From positions 102,886 through 166,885 of the forward strand of contig NZ_JBAJMW010000007.1 in assembly GCF_036881825.1 (NCBI RefSeq): DNA of 64,000 nt. Direction: 5' to 3'. Source of the stretch: Tersicoccus mangrovi (lineage in GTDB: Bacteria; Actinomycetota; Actinomycetes; Actinomycetales; Micrococcaceae). A model generated the notes under the pieces. The model did no database searches, was not told where the DNA came from, and worked only from the letters and a program-made list of their open reading frames with translations. Shown one piece after another: positions 38,148 through 45,850 of this stretch (position 1 is the stretch's first letter; every line of letters starts with the position of its first letter). The translations under genes were made by a program, and so were the position numbers.

Positions 38148-38930
38148 ATGGACGTCATCATCACCACCGAGCACGAGAATCCCGGACGCATCGCCGCCGA
38201 CGCGATCGCCGCGCTCGTGGACCGCACGCCCACCGCGGTCCTGGGCCTGGCCACCGGGTCCAGTCCGCTGAGCATCTACGCGGACCTCGCCGAGCGGGTG
38301 GCGGCCGGCACCCTGAGCCTGGCGCGGGTGCGCGGCTTCATGCTCGACGAGTACGTCGGTCTGCCCGCGGACCACCCGGAGCGGTACCGCAACGTCATCG
38401 ACCGGGATCTCGTCTCCCGCACCGACCTCGACCCGGCCCTCGTGCAGGGTCCCGACGGGCTGGCCACGGACATCCCCGCCGCGTGCGCCGCCTACGAGGA
38501 CGCGATCCACGACGCCGGCGGGGTCGACCTGCAGATCCTCGGCATCGGCGCCGACGGGCACATCGGCTTCAACGAACCCGGTTCCTCGCTCGGCTCCCGC
38601 ACCCGGATCAAGACGCTGACCCGGCAGACCCGCGAGGACAACGCCCGGTTCTTCGGCAGCGACGTGGACGCCGTGCCCGCCCACTGCCTCACCCAGGGCA
38701 TCGCCACGATCATGGAGGCCCGGCGGATCGTGCTCGTCGCCGTCGGGCAGGCCAAGGCCGAGGCCGTGCACCACCTCGTCGAGGGCTCCATCTCCGCGCT
38801 GTGGCCGGCGACGATCCTCCAGATGCACCCGGCCGTCACCGTCATCCTCGACGCGGCGTCCGCCTCCCGCCTGCAGCTGGCCGAGTACTACCGCCAGACC
38901 CGCGCCGGCCGTCCCGCCTGGCAGCAGTGA
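38148..38930 (+). CDS. nagB: Glucosamine-6-phosphate deaminase
   Basis: The 260-residue enzyme has VLGLATGSSPLSIYADLA, RGFMLDEYVGLPADHPERYRN (active-site Asp in LDEY), LQILGIGADGHIGFNEPGSS with the catalytic Asp/His, and the C-terminal ALWPATILQMHPAVTVILD. It converts GlcN-6-P to fructose-6-P and ammonia. Its stop overlaps the nagA start (GTGA). A 67-base gap after nanE may carry a second promoter, none clear. Confidence 0.95.
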   Translation: MDVIITTEHENPGRIAADAIAALVDRTPTAVLGLATGSSPLSIYADLAERVAAGTLSLARVRGFMLDEYVGLPADHPERYRNVIDRDLVSRTDLDPALVQGPDGLATDIPAACAAYEDAIHDAGGVDLQILGIGADGHIGFNEPGSSLGSRTRIKTLTRQTREDNARFFGSDVDAVPAHCLTQGIATIMEARRIVLVAVGQAKAEAVHHLVEGSISALWPATILQMHPAVTVILDAASASRLQLAEYYRQTRAGRPAWQQ

Positions 38931-40075
38931 CCGGCACCCCGCTCGTCCTCACCGCCGCCCGCGTCGTCACTGACGCGGGCGTGCTCGCGCCCGGCTGGGT
39001 GCGCGTGGAGGACGGCGTGATCACCGGGGTCGGCGACGGGCCGGCACCGGGTACGGGAAACAGCTCGCCGGACGGTGTGCTCGAGCTGGGGGACGTGACG
39101 CTCGCGCCTGGTTTCGTCGACCTGCACCAGCACGGCGGCGGCGGCACGGCCTACACCGACGGGCCGGACGCAGCCCGCGCCGCCATCGCGGCTCACCGCA
39201 GGCACGGCACGACGTCGGTGCTCGCGAGCCTCGTCACGGACGGCGTGGACCGTCTCGAGGCGCAGGTCCGCGCGCTCGCTCCGCTCGTCGAGGCCGGCGA
39301 GCTGCTCGGCGTGCATCTGGAGGGGCCGTGGCTCTCCCCCGCCCACCGCGGCGCCCACGACGCCGGGCTGTTGACCGCCCCGACCGCCGTCGATGTACGT
39401 CGCCTGCTCGCCGCGGCCCCGGGCACCGTGCGGATGGTGACGATCGCCCCGGAACTGGACGGCGCGCTCGACGCCGTCGCCCTGCTCGCCTCCGAGGGTG
39501 TCGTGGCCGCCGTCGGGCACACCGACGCGTCGCTGGAGCAGGGGCACGCGGCGATCGACGCCGGCGCCCGGGTCGCCACCCACCTGTTCAACGCCGAACG
39601 GCCCCTGCACCACCGCGAGCCCGGCGTCATCCTGGCGCTGCTGCAGCGGCCCGAGGTGACCGTGGAGCTGATCGCCGACGGGGTGCACCTGCACCCGGCG
39701 ATGCTCCGGCACGCGGCGACCTCCGCGGCGGGCGGCTTCGCGCTCGTGACCGACGCGATGGCCGCCGCGGGCGCCCCCGACGGCCCCTACCGGCTGGGCC
39801 CGCTCGACGTCGAGGTGAGCGGCGGGGTCGCCCGGGTCGCCGGGACCGACACGATCGCCGGCAGCACCCTGACCCTGGACCGGGCCGTCCGCTTCGCCGT
39901 CCGGGAGGCGGGACTGCCGCTGGAGGCCGCGCTGGCCGCGGCGTCGACGACGCCGGCGGACGTGCTCGGCCGGTCCGACCTCGGCCGGCTCGCGTCGGGT
40001 GCACGGGCGGACCTCGTGGTGCTCGACGACGAGCTCACCGTCACGCGCGTGATGCGCGCCGGAGCTTGGGTCTGA
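38927..40075 (+). CDS. nagA: N-acetylglucosamine-6-phosphate deacetylase
   Basis: The 382-residue amidohydrolase has APGFVDLHQHGGGG, the metal Glu in GVHLEGPWLSPAHRGAHD, VGHTDA and THLFNAE with metal His, ELIADGVHLHP and catalytic Asp in LVTDAMAAAG. It removes acetate from GlcNAc-6-P to give GlcN-6-P for NagB, finishing the sialic acid route. The GTG start overlaps nagB by four bases. Confidence 0.92.
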   Translation: MTGTPLVLTAARVVTDAGVLAPGWVRVEDGVITGVGDGPAPGTGNSSPDGVLELGDVTLAPGFVDLHQHGGGGTAYTDGPDAARAAIAAHRRHGTTSVLASLVTDGVDRLEAQVRALAPLVEAGELLGVHLEGPWLSPAHRGAHDAGLLTAPTAVDVRRLLAAAPGTVRMVTIAPELDGALDAVALLASEGVVAAVGHTDASLEQGHAAIDAGARVATHLFNAERPLHHREPGVILALLQRPEVTVELIADGVHLHPAMLRHAATSAAGGFALVTDAMAAAGAPDGPYRLGPLDVEVSGGVARVAGTDTIAGSTLTLDRAVRFAVREAGLPLEAALAAASTTPADVLGRSDLGRLASGARADLVVLDDELTVTRVMRAGAWV

Positions 40076-40100
40076 CCAGCGCCCGTCGACGCCGCGCCCG

Positions 40101-40910
40101 TCACGGCAGGATCGCGTCCACGTAGCCGCCGTCCACCCGCACCGCGCCGCCCGTCGTCGCGGACGCGTACGGGGACGCCAGGTAGACCACGAGGTTGGCG
40201 ATCTCCTCCGGCTCGATGAGCCGCTGCAGCAGCGACTGCGGCCGGTACTCCCGCATGAACGTCCGCTGCGCCTCGTCCCACGGCAGTTCGTCACCGACCA
40301 GGGAGCGCACGAAGGGCTCGACGCCGCCGGTGTGGGTCGGGCCGGCGATCACGGAGTTGACGGTCACGCCCGTGCCGGCGGCCTCCTTGGCGAAGCCGCG
40401 CGAGACGGCCAGCAGCGCCGTCTTGGTCGTCCCGTAGTGGATCATCTCCGCGGGCGTGACGACGGCGGAGTCGCTCGCGATGTTCTGCACCCGGCCCCAG
40501 CCGCGCGCGGTCATGCCGGGCAGGTAGGCGCGGATCAGCCGGACGGCGCTGAGGACGTTGACCTCGAAGTACCGCCGCCACGCGTCGTCGGTGATGTCCA
40601 GGGCGGGGACGGCCTCGAAGATGCCGAGGTTGTTGACCAGGATGTCGACGTCGGGCAGCTTGTCCACCAGGGCGGCGGCCTCGGCCTCGTCGGCCAGGTC
40701 CGCGGCGACGCCGATCAGATCCGGCGCGTCGGTGCCCTCCTGCTGCAGGGACGTGGTCAGCTCGGCGATGGCCCGGTCCACGGAGCCCTCGCTGCGGCCG
40801 TTGATCGCGACGGTGGCGCCGGCGGCGGCCAGGCCGCGCGCGATCGCCCAGCCGATGCCCTGGGTGGAGCCGGTGACGAGCGCCGTCCGGCCGGTCAGGT
40901 CGATGTTCAT
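40101..40910 (-). CDS. Short-chain dehydrogenase/reductase
   Basis: The 269-residue protein is a classical SDR: TALVTGSTQGIGWAIARGL (cofactor site), ILVNNLGIFE (NNxG), QNIASDSAVV with the catalytic Ser region, and MIHYGTTKTALL with YxxxK (Tyr about 157). It ends in the common YASATTGGAVRVDGGY. It is convergent with nagA, 25 bases away, and has no obvious pathway link. The substrate is unknown. Confidence 0.88.
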   Translation of the reverse strand: MNIDLTGRTALVTGSTQGIGWAIARGLAAAGATVAINGRSEGSVDRAIAELTTSLQQEGTDAPDLIGVAADLADEAEAAALVDKLPDVDILVNNLGIFEAVPALDITDDAWRRYFEVNVLSAVRLIRAYLPGMTARGWGRVQNIASDSAVVTPAEMIHYGTTKTALLAVSRGFAKEAAGTGVTVNSVIAGPTHTGGVEPFVRSLVGDELPWDEAQRTFMREYRPQSLLQRLIEPEEIANLVVYLASPYASATTGGAVRVDGGYVDAILP

Positions 40911-41029
40911 GGGTGCCTCCCGGGTTGTCGGTCGTGTCCCCGGGCAACCGTTCGCCGCAGCGCGGTGTTCCCTGGCCCGAGCTTGTCGCCCGGTGTACCG
41001 GCACGGCCCGGTCCGGCAGGATGGCGGTC

Positions 41030-41518
41030 ATGAGCACCGATCCGGTCATCCGCGCCGCGACCGTTCAGGACGCCGACGGCATCGCGGCCGTGCACGTGCG
41101 GTCCTGGCAGCAGACCTACGCGCCTCTGGTGCCGCCGGGCGCGCTGGACGACCTCGACCCGGTGCCGCGCGCGGCGATGTGGCGGCGGGTGATGGGCGAG
41201 CCGGAGAACACCGTCCTGGTCGCCCTGGTCGCCGGGCGCGTCGTGGGTTTCGCTGCCGTCGGCGCCCCGCACGGAGAGAACCCGCCGCGGGAACGGGAAC
41301 TGGTGAGCCTCTACGTCCTTGCCGAACACCACGGCACCGGCGTCGGGGCCGCCCTGCTGGACGCGGCCCTGGGTGCGGGTCCGGCCTCGCTGTGGGTGGC
41401 GGACCCCAACCCTCGCGCCCAGGCGTTCTACCGTCGCCACGGGTTCGCACGCGACGGCACCGTGGGTGAGCACCCTCTAGCCGGCCACCCCGTGACCGAG
41501 GTCCGGATGATCCGCTGA
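41030..41518 (+). CDS. GNAT family N-acetyltransferase
   Basis: The 162-residue protein has the GNAT core: IRAATVQDADGIAAVHVRSWQQTY, VLVALVAGRVVGFAAVG, ELVSLYVLAEHHGTGVGAALLDAAL with the acetyl-CoA loop (HGTGVGAALL) and LWVADPNPRAQAFYRRHGF. ATG 41030 is preferred because AGG lies nine bases upstream; the earlier ATG at 41021 overlaps that site. The amine acceptor is unknown. Confidence 0.88.
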   Translation: MSTDPVIRAATVQDADGIAAVHVRSWQQTYAPLVPPGALDDLDPVPRAAMWRRVMGEPENTVLVALVAGRVVGFAAVGAPHGENPPRERELVSLYVLAEHHGTGVGAALLDAALGAGPASLWVADPNPRAQAFYRRHGFARDGTVGEHPLAGHPVTEVRMIR

Positions 41519-41543
41519 CGCGCCGCGGCCGTTGGGAAAAGCC

Positions 41544-42719
41544 TCAGTACACCGGCTTGTCCGGCTCGACGTCGCGCACCCAGGCGAGGATCCCGCCGTC
41601 GAGGTGGCGCACGTCCGGGTGACCGGCGGCGATCAGGTGGCGGCCGACGACGGCGGACCGGGTACCGGCCTTGCAGTGCAGCACGACCGGGCGGTGCGGG
41701 TCCACGGGGACCCGGCCGGACAGCACGTCGTCCATCGGCACGAGCCGGGCGCCGTCGATCGCGACGATCGCGGCCTCCGGTGCCTCCCGGACGTCGATGA
41801 CGTCGACGTCCGCCCGCCCGGCGTCGCGCTCGGCGAGCAGGGCGGCCAGCTCACTGGCGCTGATGGTGGGAACCTCCGCCTCGTCCGGAGCCGCGCACGC
41901 GTCCGCCTGCGCGTCCTGGAGCCCGGTGACGGCGGGACGGGACGGATCGGGAGCGACCTTCAGCTCCCGCCACGTCGCGGTCAGCGCGTCGAACACGAGG
42001 ATGCGGCCGAGCAGCGTGAGGCCGGTGCCGGTGATGAGCTTGATCGCCTCGGTCGCCATCATCGAGCCGATCGCCGCACAGAGCACGCCGAACACCCCGG
42101 CCGTCGCGCAGTCGGGCACCGAGCCGGGCTCGGGCGGGTCGGGAAAGAGGTCCCGGTAGGTGGGCCCGTGCGCGCCCCAGAAGACGCTGACCTGGCCGTC
42201 GAACCGCAGGATCGAGCCCCACACGACGGGCCGGCCGGTCAGTTCCGCGGCATCGCTGACGAGGTAGCGGGTGGCGAAGTTGTCGGTGCCGTCGATCACC
42301 AGGTCGTACCGGCCCAGCAGGTTCAGCGCGGTGGCCGCGGTGAGCCGCTCGGCGTGCCGGACGACGGTCACGAGGGGATTCAGGGCGGCGATCGCCTCGG
42401 CGGCGGAGTCGACCTTGAGCCGGCCGACGTCGTCCACCCGGTGGATGACCTGCCGCTGGAGGTTGGAGACGTCGACGACGTCATCGTCGATCACGCCGAT
42501 CGTGCCGACCCCGGCGGCGGCGAGGTAGAGCACGACGGGTGAGCCGAGTCCCCCGGCGCCGACGACGAGGACGCGCGCGTTCTTCAACCGCCGCTGCCCG
42601 TCGAGCCCGATGCCGGGCAGGATGACCTGACGGGAGTACCGGGCGGTCTCCTCCCGCGTCAGGGGCTCGCCCGGCTCGACGAGGGGCGGCAGCGGCGTCG
42701 CGCCCGCCGGGACGCTCAC
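41544..42719 (-). CDS. thiF: ThiF/MoeB-type adenylyltransferase with C-terminal rhodanese domain
   Basis: The 391-residue protein has an E1-like adenylyltransferase half (residues of about 20-265) with ARVLVVGAGGLGSPVVLYLAAAGVG, DDDVVDVSNLQRQVIH, DGTDNFATRYLVSD and CATAGVFGVLC, and a rhodanese half with the active-site loop LHCKAGTRS (about 350). It adenylates the C-terminal Gly of ThiS and may also transfer the sulphur itself. The overlap with thiG by four bases puts it in the thiamine operon. MoeB/MoeZ-like activity for molybdopterin is an alternative or added role. Confidence 0.87.
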   Translation of the reverse strand: MSVPAGATPLPPLVEPGEPLTREETARYSRQVILPGIGLDGQRRLKNARVLVVGAGGLGSPVVLYLAAAGVGTIGVIDDDVVDVSNLQRQVIHRVDDVGRLKVDSAAEAIAALNPLVTVVRHAERLTAATALNLLGRYDLVIDGTDNFATRYLVSDAAELTGRPVVWGSILRFDGQVSVFWGAHGPTYRDLFPDPPEPGSVPDCATAGVFGVLCAAIGSMMATEAIKLITGTGLTLLGRILVFDALTATWRELKVAPDPSRPAVTGLQDAQADACAAPDEAEVPTISASELAALLAERDAGRADVDVIDVREAPEAAIVAIDGARLVPMDDVLSGRVPVDPHRPVVLHCKAGTRSAVVGRHLIAAGHPDVRHLDGGILAWVRDVEPDKPVY

Positions 42720-43522
42720 AGGTCCGCCCGCCCGTCCACCGGCGAGGACGCGAGCGCGCCGTGACGCCGGCGCGGGATCCGGCCGGCGCCGGCGGCCAAC
42801 CGCCCGGACTCGACGGCGAGGCGCATCGCGGTGGCCATGCGCACCGGGTCCTCGGCGCGGGTCACGGCGGTGGCGAGCAGGACGGCGTCGCAGCCCAGTT
42901 CCATGGCGAGCGTGGCGTCCGAGGCCGTGCCGATGCCGGCGTCCAGTACCACGGGGACGGCCGCGCGGGAGACGATCAGTTCGATGTTGTGCGGGTTGAG
43001 GATGCCGAGGCCCGTGCCGATGGGGGCCCCGAGCGGCATCACCGCGGCCACGCCGAGGTCCTCGAGCCGCTTCGCGGTGACCGGGTCGTCGTTCGTGTAG
43101 GCGAACACCCGGAAGCCGCTCGCGACCAGCCGCTCGGTCGCCTCGAGCGTCTCGACGACGTCGGGCAGCAGCGTCGTCTCGTCGCTGATGACCTCGAGCT
43201 TGACCCAGTTCGTCTCGAGCGCCTCCCGCGCCAGTTCCGCGGTGAGAACGGCCTCCGCGGCGGTCATGCAGCCGGCGGTGTTGGGCAGCACGCGCATGCC
43301 CATGCCGGCGAGCAGGTCGAACAGGCCGGCGCCCCGGCCGACCGTGTGGCGGCGCATCGCGACGGTGGTCAGCTCGGTGCCGGAGGCGCGCAGGGCGGCG
43401 TCCAGCCCGTGCAGGCTCGGGGCGCCCCCGGTGCCCATGATGAGACGGGACGTGAGCGTCACGCCGTCGATGACCAGCGGCGTGTCGGTGCTCGTGGTGG
43501 GCTGGGTCGCCAGCTCAGCCAC
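42716..43522 (-). CDS. thiG: Thiazole synthase
   Basis: The 268-residue TIM barrel has SRLIMGTGGAPSLHGLDAALRASGTELTTVAMRR, LPNTAGCMTAAEAVLTAELARE, the catalytic Lys in NWVKLEVISDE, AAVMPLGAPIGTGLGILNPHNIELI and VPVVLDAGIGTASDATLAMELGCDAVLL. It forms the thiazole phosphate ring from deoxyxylulose-5-P, dehydroglycine and ThiS-thiocarboxylate. The start overlaps the thiS end by eight bases. Confidence 0.95.
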   Translation of the reverse strand: MAELATQPTTSTDTPLVIDGVTLTSRLIMGTGGAPSLHGLDAALRASGTELTTVAMRRHTVGRGAGLFDLLAGMGMRVLPNTAGCMTAAEAVLTAELAREALETNWVKLEVISDETTLLPDVVETLEATERLVASGFRVFAYTNDDPVTAKRLEDLGVAAVMPLGAPIGTGLGILNPHNIELIVSRAAVPVVLDAGIGTASDATLAMELGCDAVLLATAVTRAEDPVRMATAMRLAVESGRLAAGAGRIPRRRHGALASSPVDGRADL

Positions 43523-43781
43523 CCTGCACCGCCGTGAGGATCTCGACGCGCGCGCCTGCCGCGGGCACGACCGTCGCCCAGGTGCTGCGGGGCACGACGG
43601 CGCCTTCCACGGCGACGGCGATCCCGAGCGCCCGGCCGTCCAGCGCGGTGCCGGAGGCGGACACCTCCCGGCCGGTGCGCTCGGCGACGATGTCGCGGCA
43701 GGTCTGGGACCGGTGCGGCGTCGGCTCGCCGTTGACGGTGATGGCGGTGACGGCGGGGGTGGCCGTCGGGCCGGGGCTCAT
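43515..43781 (-). CDS. thiS: Sulfur carrier protein ThiS
   Basis: The 88-residue ubiquitin-like protein ends in the required Gly-Gly (AVQGG). It is longer than usual: the beta-grasp core ITVNGEPTPHRSQTCRDIVAER begins at about residue 14 and is followed by IAVAVEGAVVPRSTWATVVPAAGARVEILTAV. It carries the sulphur as a C-terminal thiocarboxylate for ThiG. Confidence 0.9.
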   Translation of the reverse strand: MSPGPTATPAVTAITVNGEPTPHRSQTCRDIVAERTGREVSASGTALDGRALGIAVAVEGAVVPRSTWATVVPAAGARVEILTAVQGG

Positions 43782-43815
43782 GGGATCTCCTGGAGAGGCG
43801 TGTCAGGTGCGGTGG

Positions 43816-45003
43816 TCAGGATGTCAGGGCGAAGCGGTCGGGGCTGAAGGGCTCGGCGACGGGCAGCGGCTCTCCCGCGAGCAGGCCGAGGACGGCGGCG
43901 CCGGCGGCCGGGGCGAGCAGCACGCCGTGCCGGAAGAAGCCGGTGGCCAGCACCAGCCCGGCGGTCGGTGCGCCGTCGGCGTTCCGGAGCCGGCCGAGCA
44001 GGGGCGCGTTGTCGGGGGTGCCCGGCCGGGCGCGGGCGACGGCGTCGACGATCGTGGCCTCGGCCAGGGCCGGCAGCAGGGTGATGCCGTCGCGCAGCAG
44101 GGCGTGCACTCCACCGGCCTGCAGTCCCGCCCCGCCGTCCTCCCGTGAGGTGGCCCCGAGCACGAGCGTGCCGTCGGGCCGGGGCACCACGTACACGGGC
44201 ATGCCCCGGACGATCGCGCGGACCGTGTGCGTCAGTGCGGGGAAGCCGGCCGGCGGCTGCAGGCGCAGGATGTCCCCGTGCACGGGGCGCAGCGGCAGCG
44301 GGACGGGCAGGTCGGCGGCGGCCACGCCCGTCGCGACGACCGTCTCGGCGGCCTCGAGCGTCGAGCCGTCCGCGAGGCGCGCCCCGATGACGCGGACGCC
44401 GGACGGCTCGGGTGCGGTCAGCAGGGCCTCCGCCCGCTGCTCGACGACGCGGATGCCGAGGGCGGTCAGGGCGGCGAGCAGCGCCCGGCTCAGCAGCCGG
44501 GGGTCGACCTGGTGATCGCGGGGCAGCAGGTACGCCGCCGAGAGCTGCGGGCCGAGCAGCGGCTCGCGCCGCCGGGCCTCGCGCGTGGTCAGCTGTTCGG
44601 CCTCCAGGCCGAGCCGCAGCTGCAGGCGGTGCAGGGCGGCCAGCGCGTCGCGGTCGGCGCCGTCGACGCCGCACACGAGCGTGGGCGTCGTGGCGTACCC
44701 GGTGTCGCGCCCGCCGACCGCGGCGACGTCGTCGGCGAAGGCGTGGTACCGGCGGGCGGAGTCGAGCGTCAGCGGCAGCAGCGCCTCCTCCTGGTGGGCG
44801 AGCTCGGCGACCGGCGCGATCATCCCGGCCGCCGCGTGCGTCGCTCCGGACGCCGGTGCGGGGTCGACCACCGTGACCGGGTGGCCCGCGCGCGCGAGGG
44901 TGAAGGCGATGCCGAGGCCGACGACGCCCGCGCCGAGCACGAGGACGGACGGGTGCTCGTCCGGGTGTTCCCGGGACGTCGCGTGTGACTGGTCGCCTGA
45001 CAT
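43816..45003 (-). CDS. thiO: Glycine oxidase
   Basis: The 395-residue flavoprotein has the FAD site VLVLGAGVVGLGIAFTLARAGHPVTVVDP, ASGATHAAAGMIAPVAE, and a C-terminal GLVLATGFFRHGVLLAPAAG. It makes dehydroglycine from glycine for thiazole formation. Its start codon lies two bases after a TPP aptamer. It leads the operon thiO-thiS-thiG-thiF. Confidence 0.92.
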   Translation of the reverse strand: MSGDQSHATSREHPDEHPSVLVLGAGVVGLGIAFTLARAGHPVTVVDPAPASGATHAAAGMIAPVAELAHQEEALLPLTLDSARRYHAFADDVAAVGGRDTGYATTPTLVCGVDGADRDALAALHRLQLRLGLEAEQLTTREARRREPLLGPQLSAAYLLPRDHQVDPRLLSRALLAALTALGIRVVEQRAEALLTAPEPSGVRVIGARLADGSTLEAAETVVATGVAAADLPVPLPLRPVHGDILRLQPPAGFPALTHTVRAIVRGMPVYVVPRPDGTLVLGATSREDGGAGLQAGGVHALLRDGITLLPALAEATIVDAVARARPGTPDNAPLLGRLRNADGAPTAGLVLATGFFRHGVLLAPAAGAAVLGLLAGEPLPVAEPFSPDRFALTS

Positions 45004-45005
45004 GG

Positions 45006-45083
45006 CTCTCCCTTCGGCGGCATGGCCCGCATCAGGTTCGGACGGTCGGTGTCGGACACCCTCTCAGCCACCCGTCAGGCGAG
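45006..45083 (-). promoter_or_regulatory. TPP riboswitch (Thi box) of the thiO operon
   Basis: On the minus strand the leader reads GGCTGAGAGGGTGT, then ACACC, CCGTC and GAACCTGATGCGGGCC-ATGCCGCCGAAGGGAG, the conserved Thi-box cores. GACGG/CCGTC, GGTGT/ACACC and GCGG/CCGC give the expected helices. The 3' strand of helix P1 contains AGGGAG, the only ribosome site for thiO, so TPP binding should hide it and stop translation. Confidence 0.92.
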
Positions 45084-45117
45084 CGTGGCTCGCGTCGTGG
45101 CTCCCGTGATCTGGCCC

Positions 45118-45126
45118 CTACTGTAG
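45118..45126. promoter_or_regulatory. Shared near-symmetric -10 box for thiE and the thiO operon
   Basis: CTACTGTAG reads TACTGT on the plus strand and TACAGT on the minus strand, both acceptable -10 hexamers. Plus-strand transcription would begin next to the thiE ATG (leaderless, no Shine-Dalgarno); minus-strand transcription would begin near 45113 and include the whole riboswitch. Confidence 0.5.
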
Positions 45127-45131
45127 TCACC

Positions 45132-45824
45132 ATGTCCGCCACCTCGACACCGACGACCGCCGGCAGCGACCGTCCCGCTCCGTCCCTCGCCACGGCCCGC
45201 CTGTACCTGTGCGTCGACGCCCGCCGCGAACAGGGCGACCTGCGCGACCTCGTCCGGGCCGCCTACGCCGGAGGCGTCGACGTCGTCCAGCTGCGGGACA
45301 AGGACATCGAGGGCGCCGGCGAGCTCGAGGCGCTCGCCGTGGTCCGCGAGGAGGCCGAGCGGGCCGGCCGGGCGTTCGCCGTCAACGACCGCGCCGACAT
45401 CGCCCGCCTCGCCGGAGCCGACGTCCTGCACCTGGGCCAGCGGGACCTCACGCCGGCCCAGGCGCGCACCCTGCTGCCGGCCGGGTGCCGCATCGGGCTG
45501 TCCACGCACGACCCGAACCAGCTGACCTCCGCCCGGCGGAACCCGGACGTCGACTACTTCTGCGTCGGCCCGGTGTGGGCCACCCCGACGAAACCGGGCC
45601 GCGCCGCCGTCGGCCTGGACCTGGTCCGCCGGGCGGCCGAGGCGACGGAGCAGAACGACGGCGTCCCCACCCCGTGGTTCGCGATCGGCGGCATCGATCA
45701 CCGCACGATCGGCGGGGTCGTGGCCGCGGGCGCGCGCCGGGTGGTCGTCGTGCGCGCGATCACCGAGGCGTCCGACCCCGAGGATGCGGCGCGGCGCCTG
45801 ATCGAGCAGCTCCCGCCGCTGTGA
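45132..45824 (+). CDS. thiE: Thiamine phosphate synthase
   Basis: The 230-residue TIM barrel has ARLYLCVDARREQGDLRDLVRAAYAGGVDVVQLRDKD, AFAVNDRADIARLAGADVLHLGQRDL, RIGLSTHDPNQL, DYFCVGPVWATPTKPGRAAVGL and WFAIGGIDHRTIGGVVAAGARRVVVVRAI. It couples thiazole phosphate to the pyrimidine pyrophosphate. It is divergent from the thiO operon, so all but thiC and thiD of the pathway are close together here. The start lacks a ribosome site and may be leaderless. Confidence 0.94.
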   Translation: MSATSTPTTAGSDRPAPSLATARLYLCVDARREQGDLRDLVRAAYAGGVDVVQLRDKDIEGAGELEALAVVREEAERAGRAFAVNDRADIARLAGADVLHLGQRDLTPAQARTLLPAGCRIGLSTHDPNQLTSARRNPDVDYFCVGPVWATPTKPGRAAVGLDLVRRAAEATEQNDGVPTPWFAIGGIDHRTIGGVVAAGARRVVVVRAITEASDPEDAARRLIEQLPPL

Positions 45825-45850
45825 CCCGCTGACCCGCCACCCGTTGCGCG

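Noticed and set aside
45820..45850. GTGACCCGCTGACCCGCC between thiE and the M20 gene as a repeat half-arm
   Set aside because: Only a short match to the half-arm sequence and part of it is the thiE stop region.
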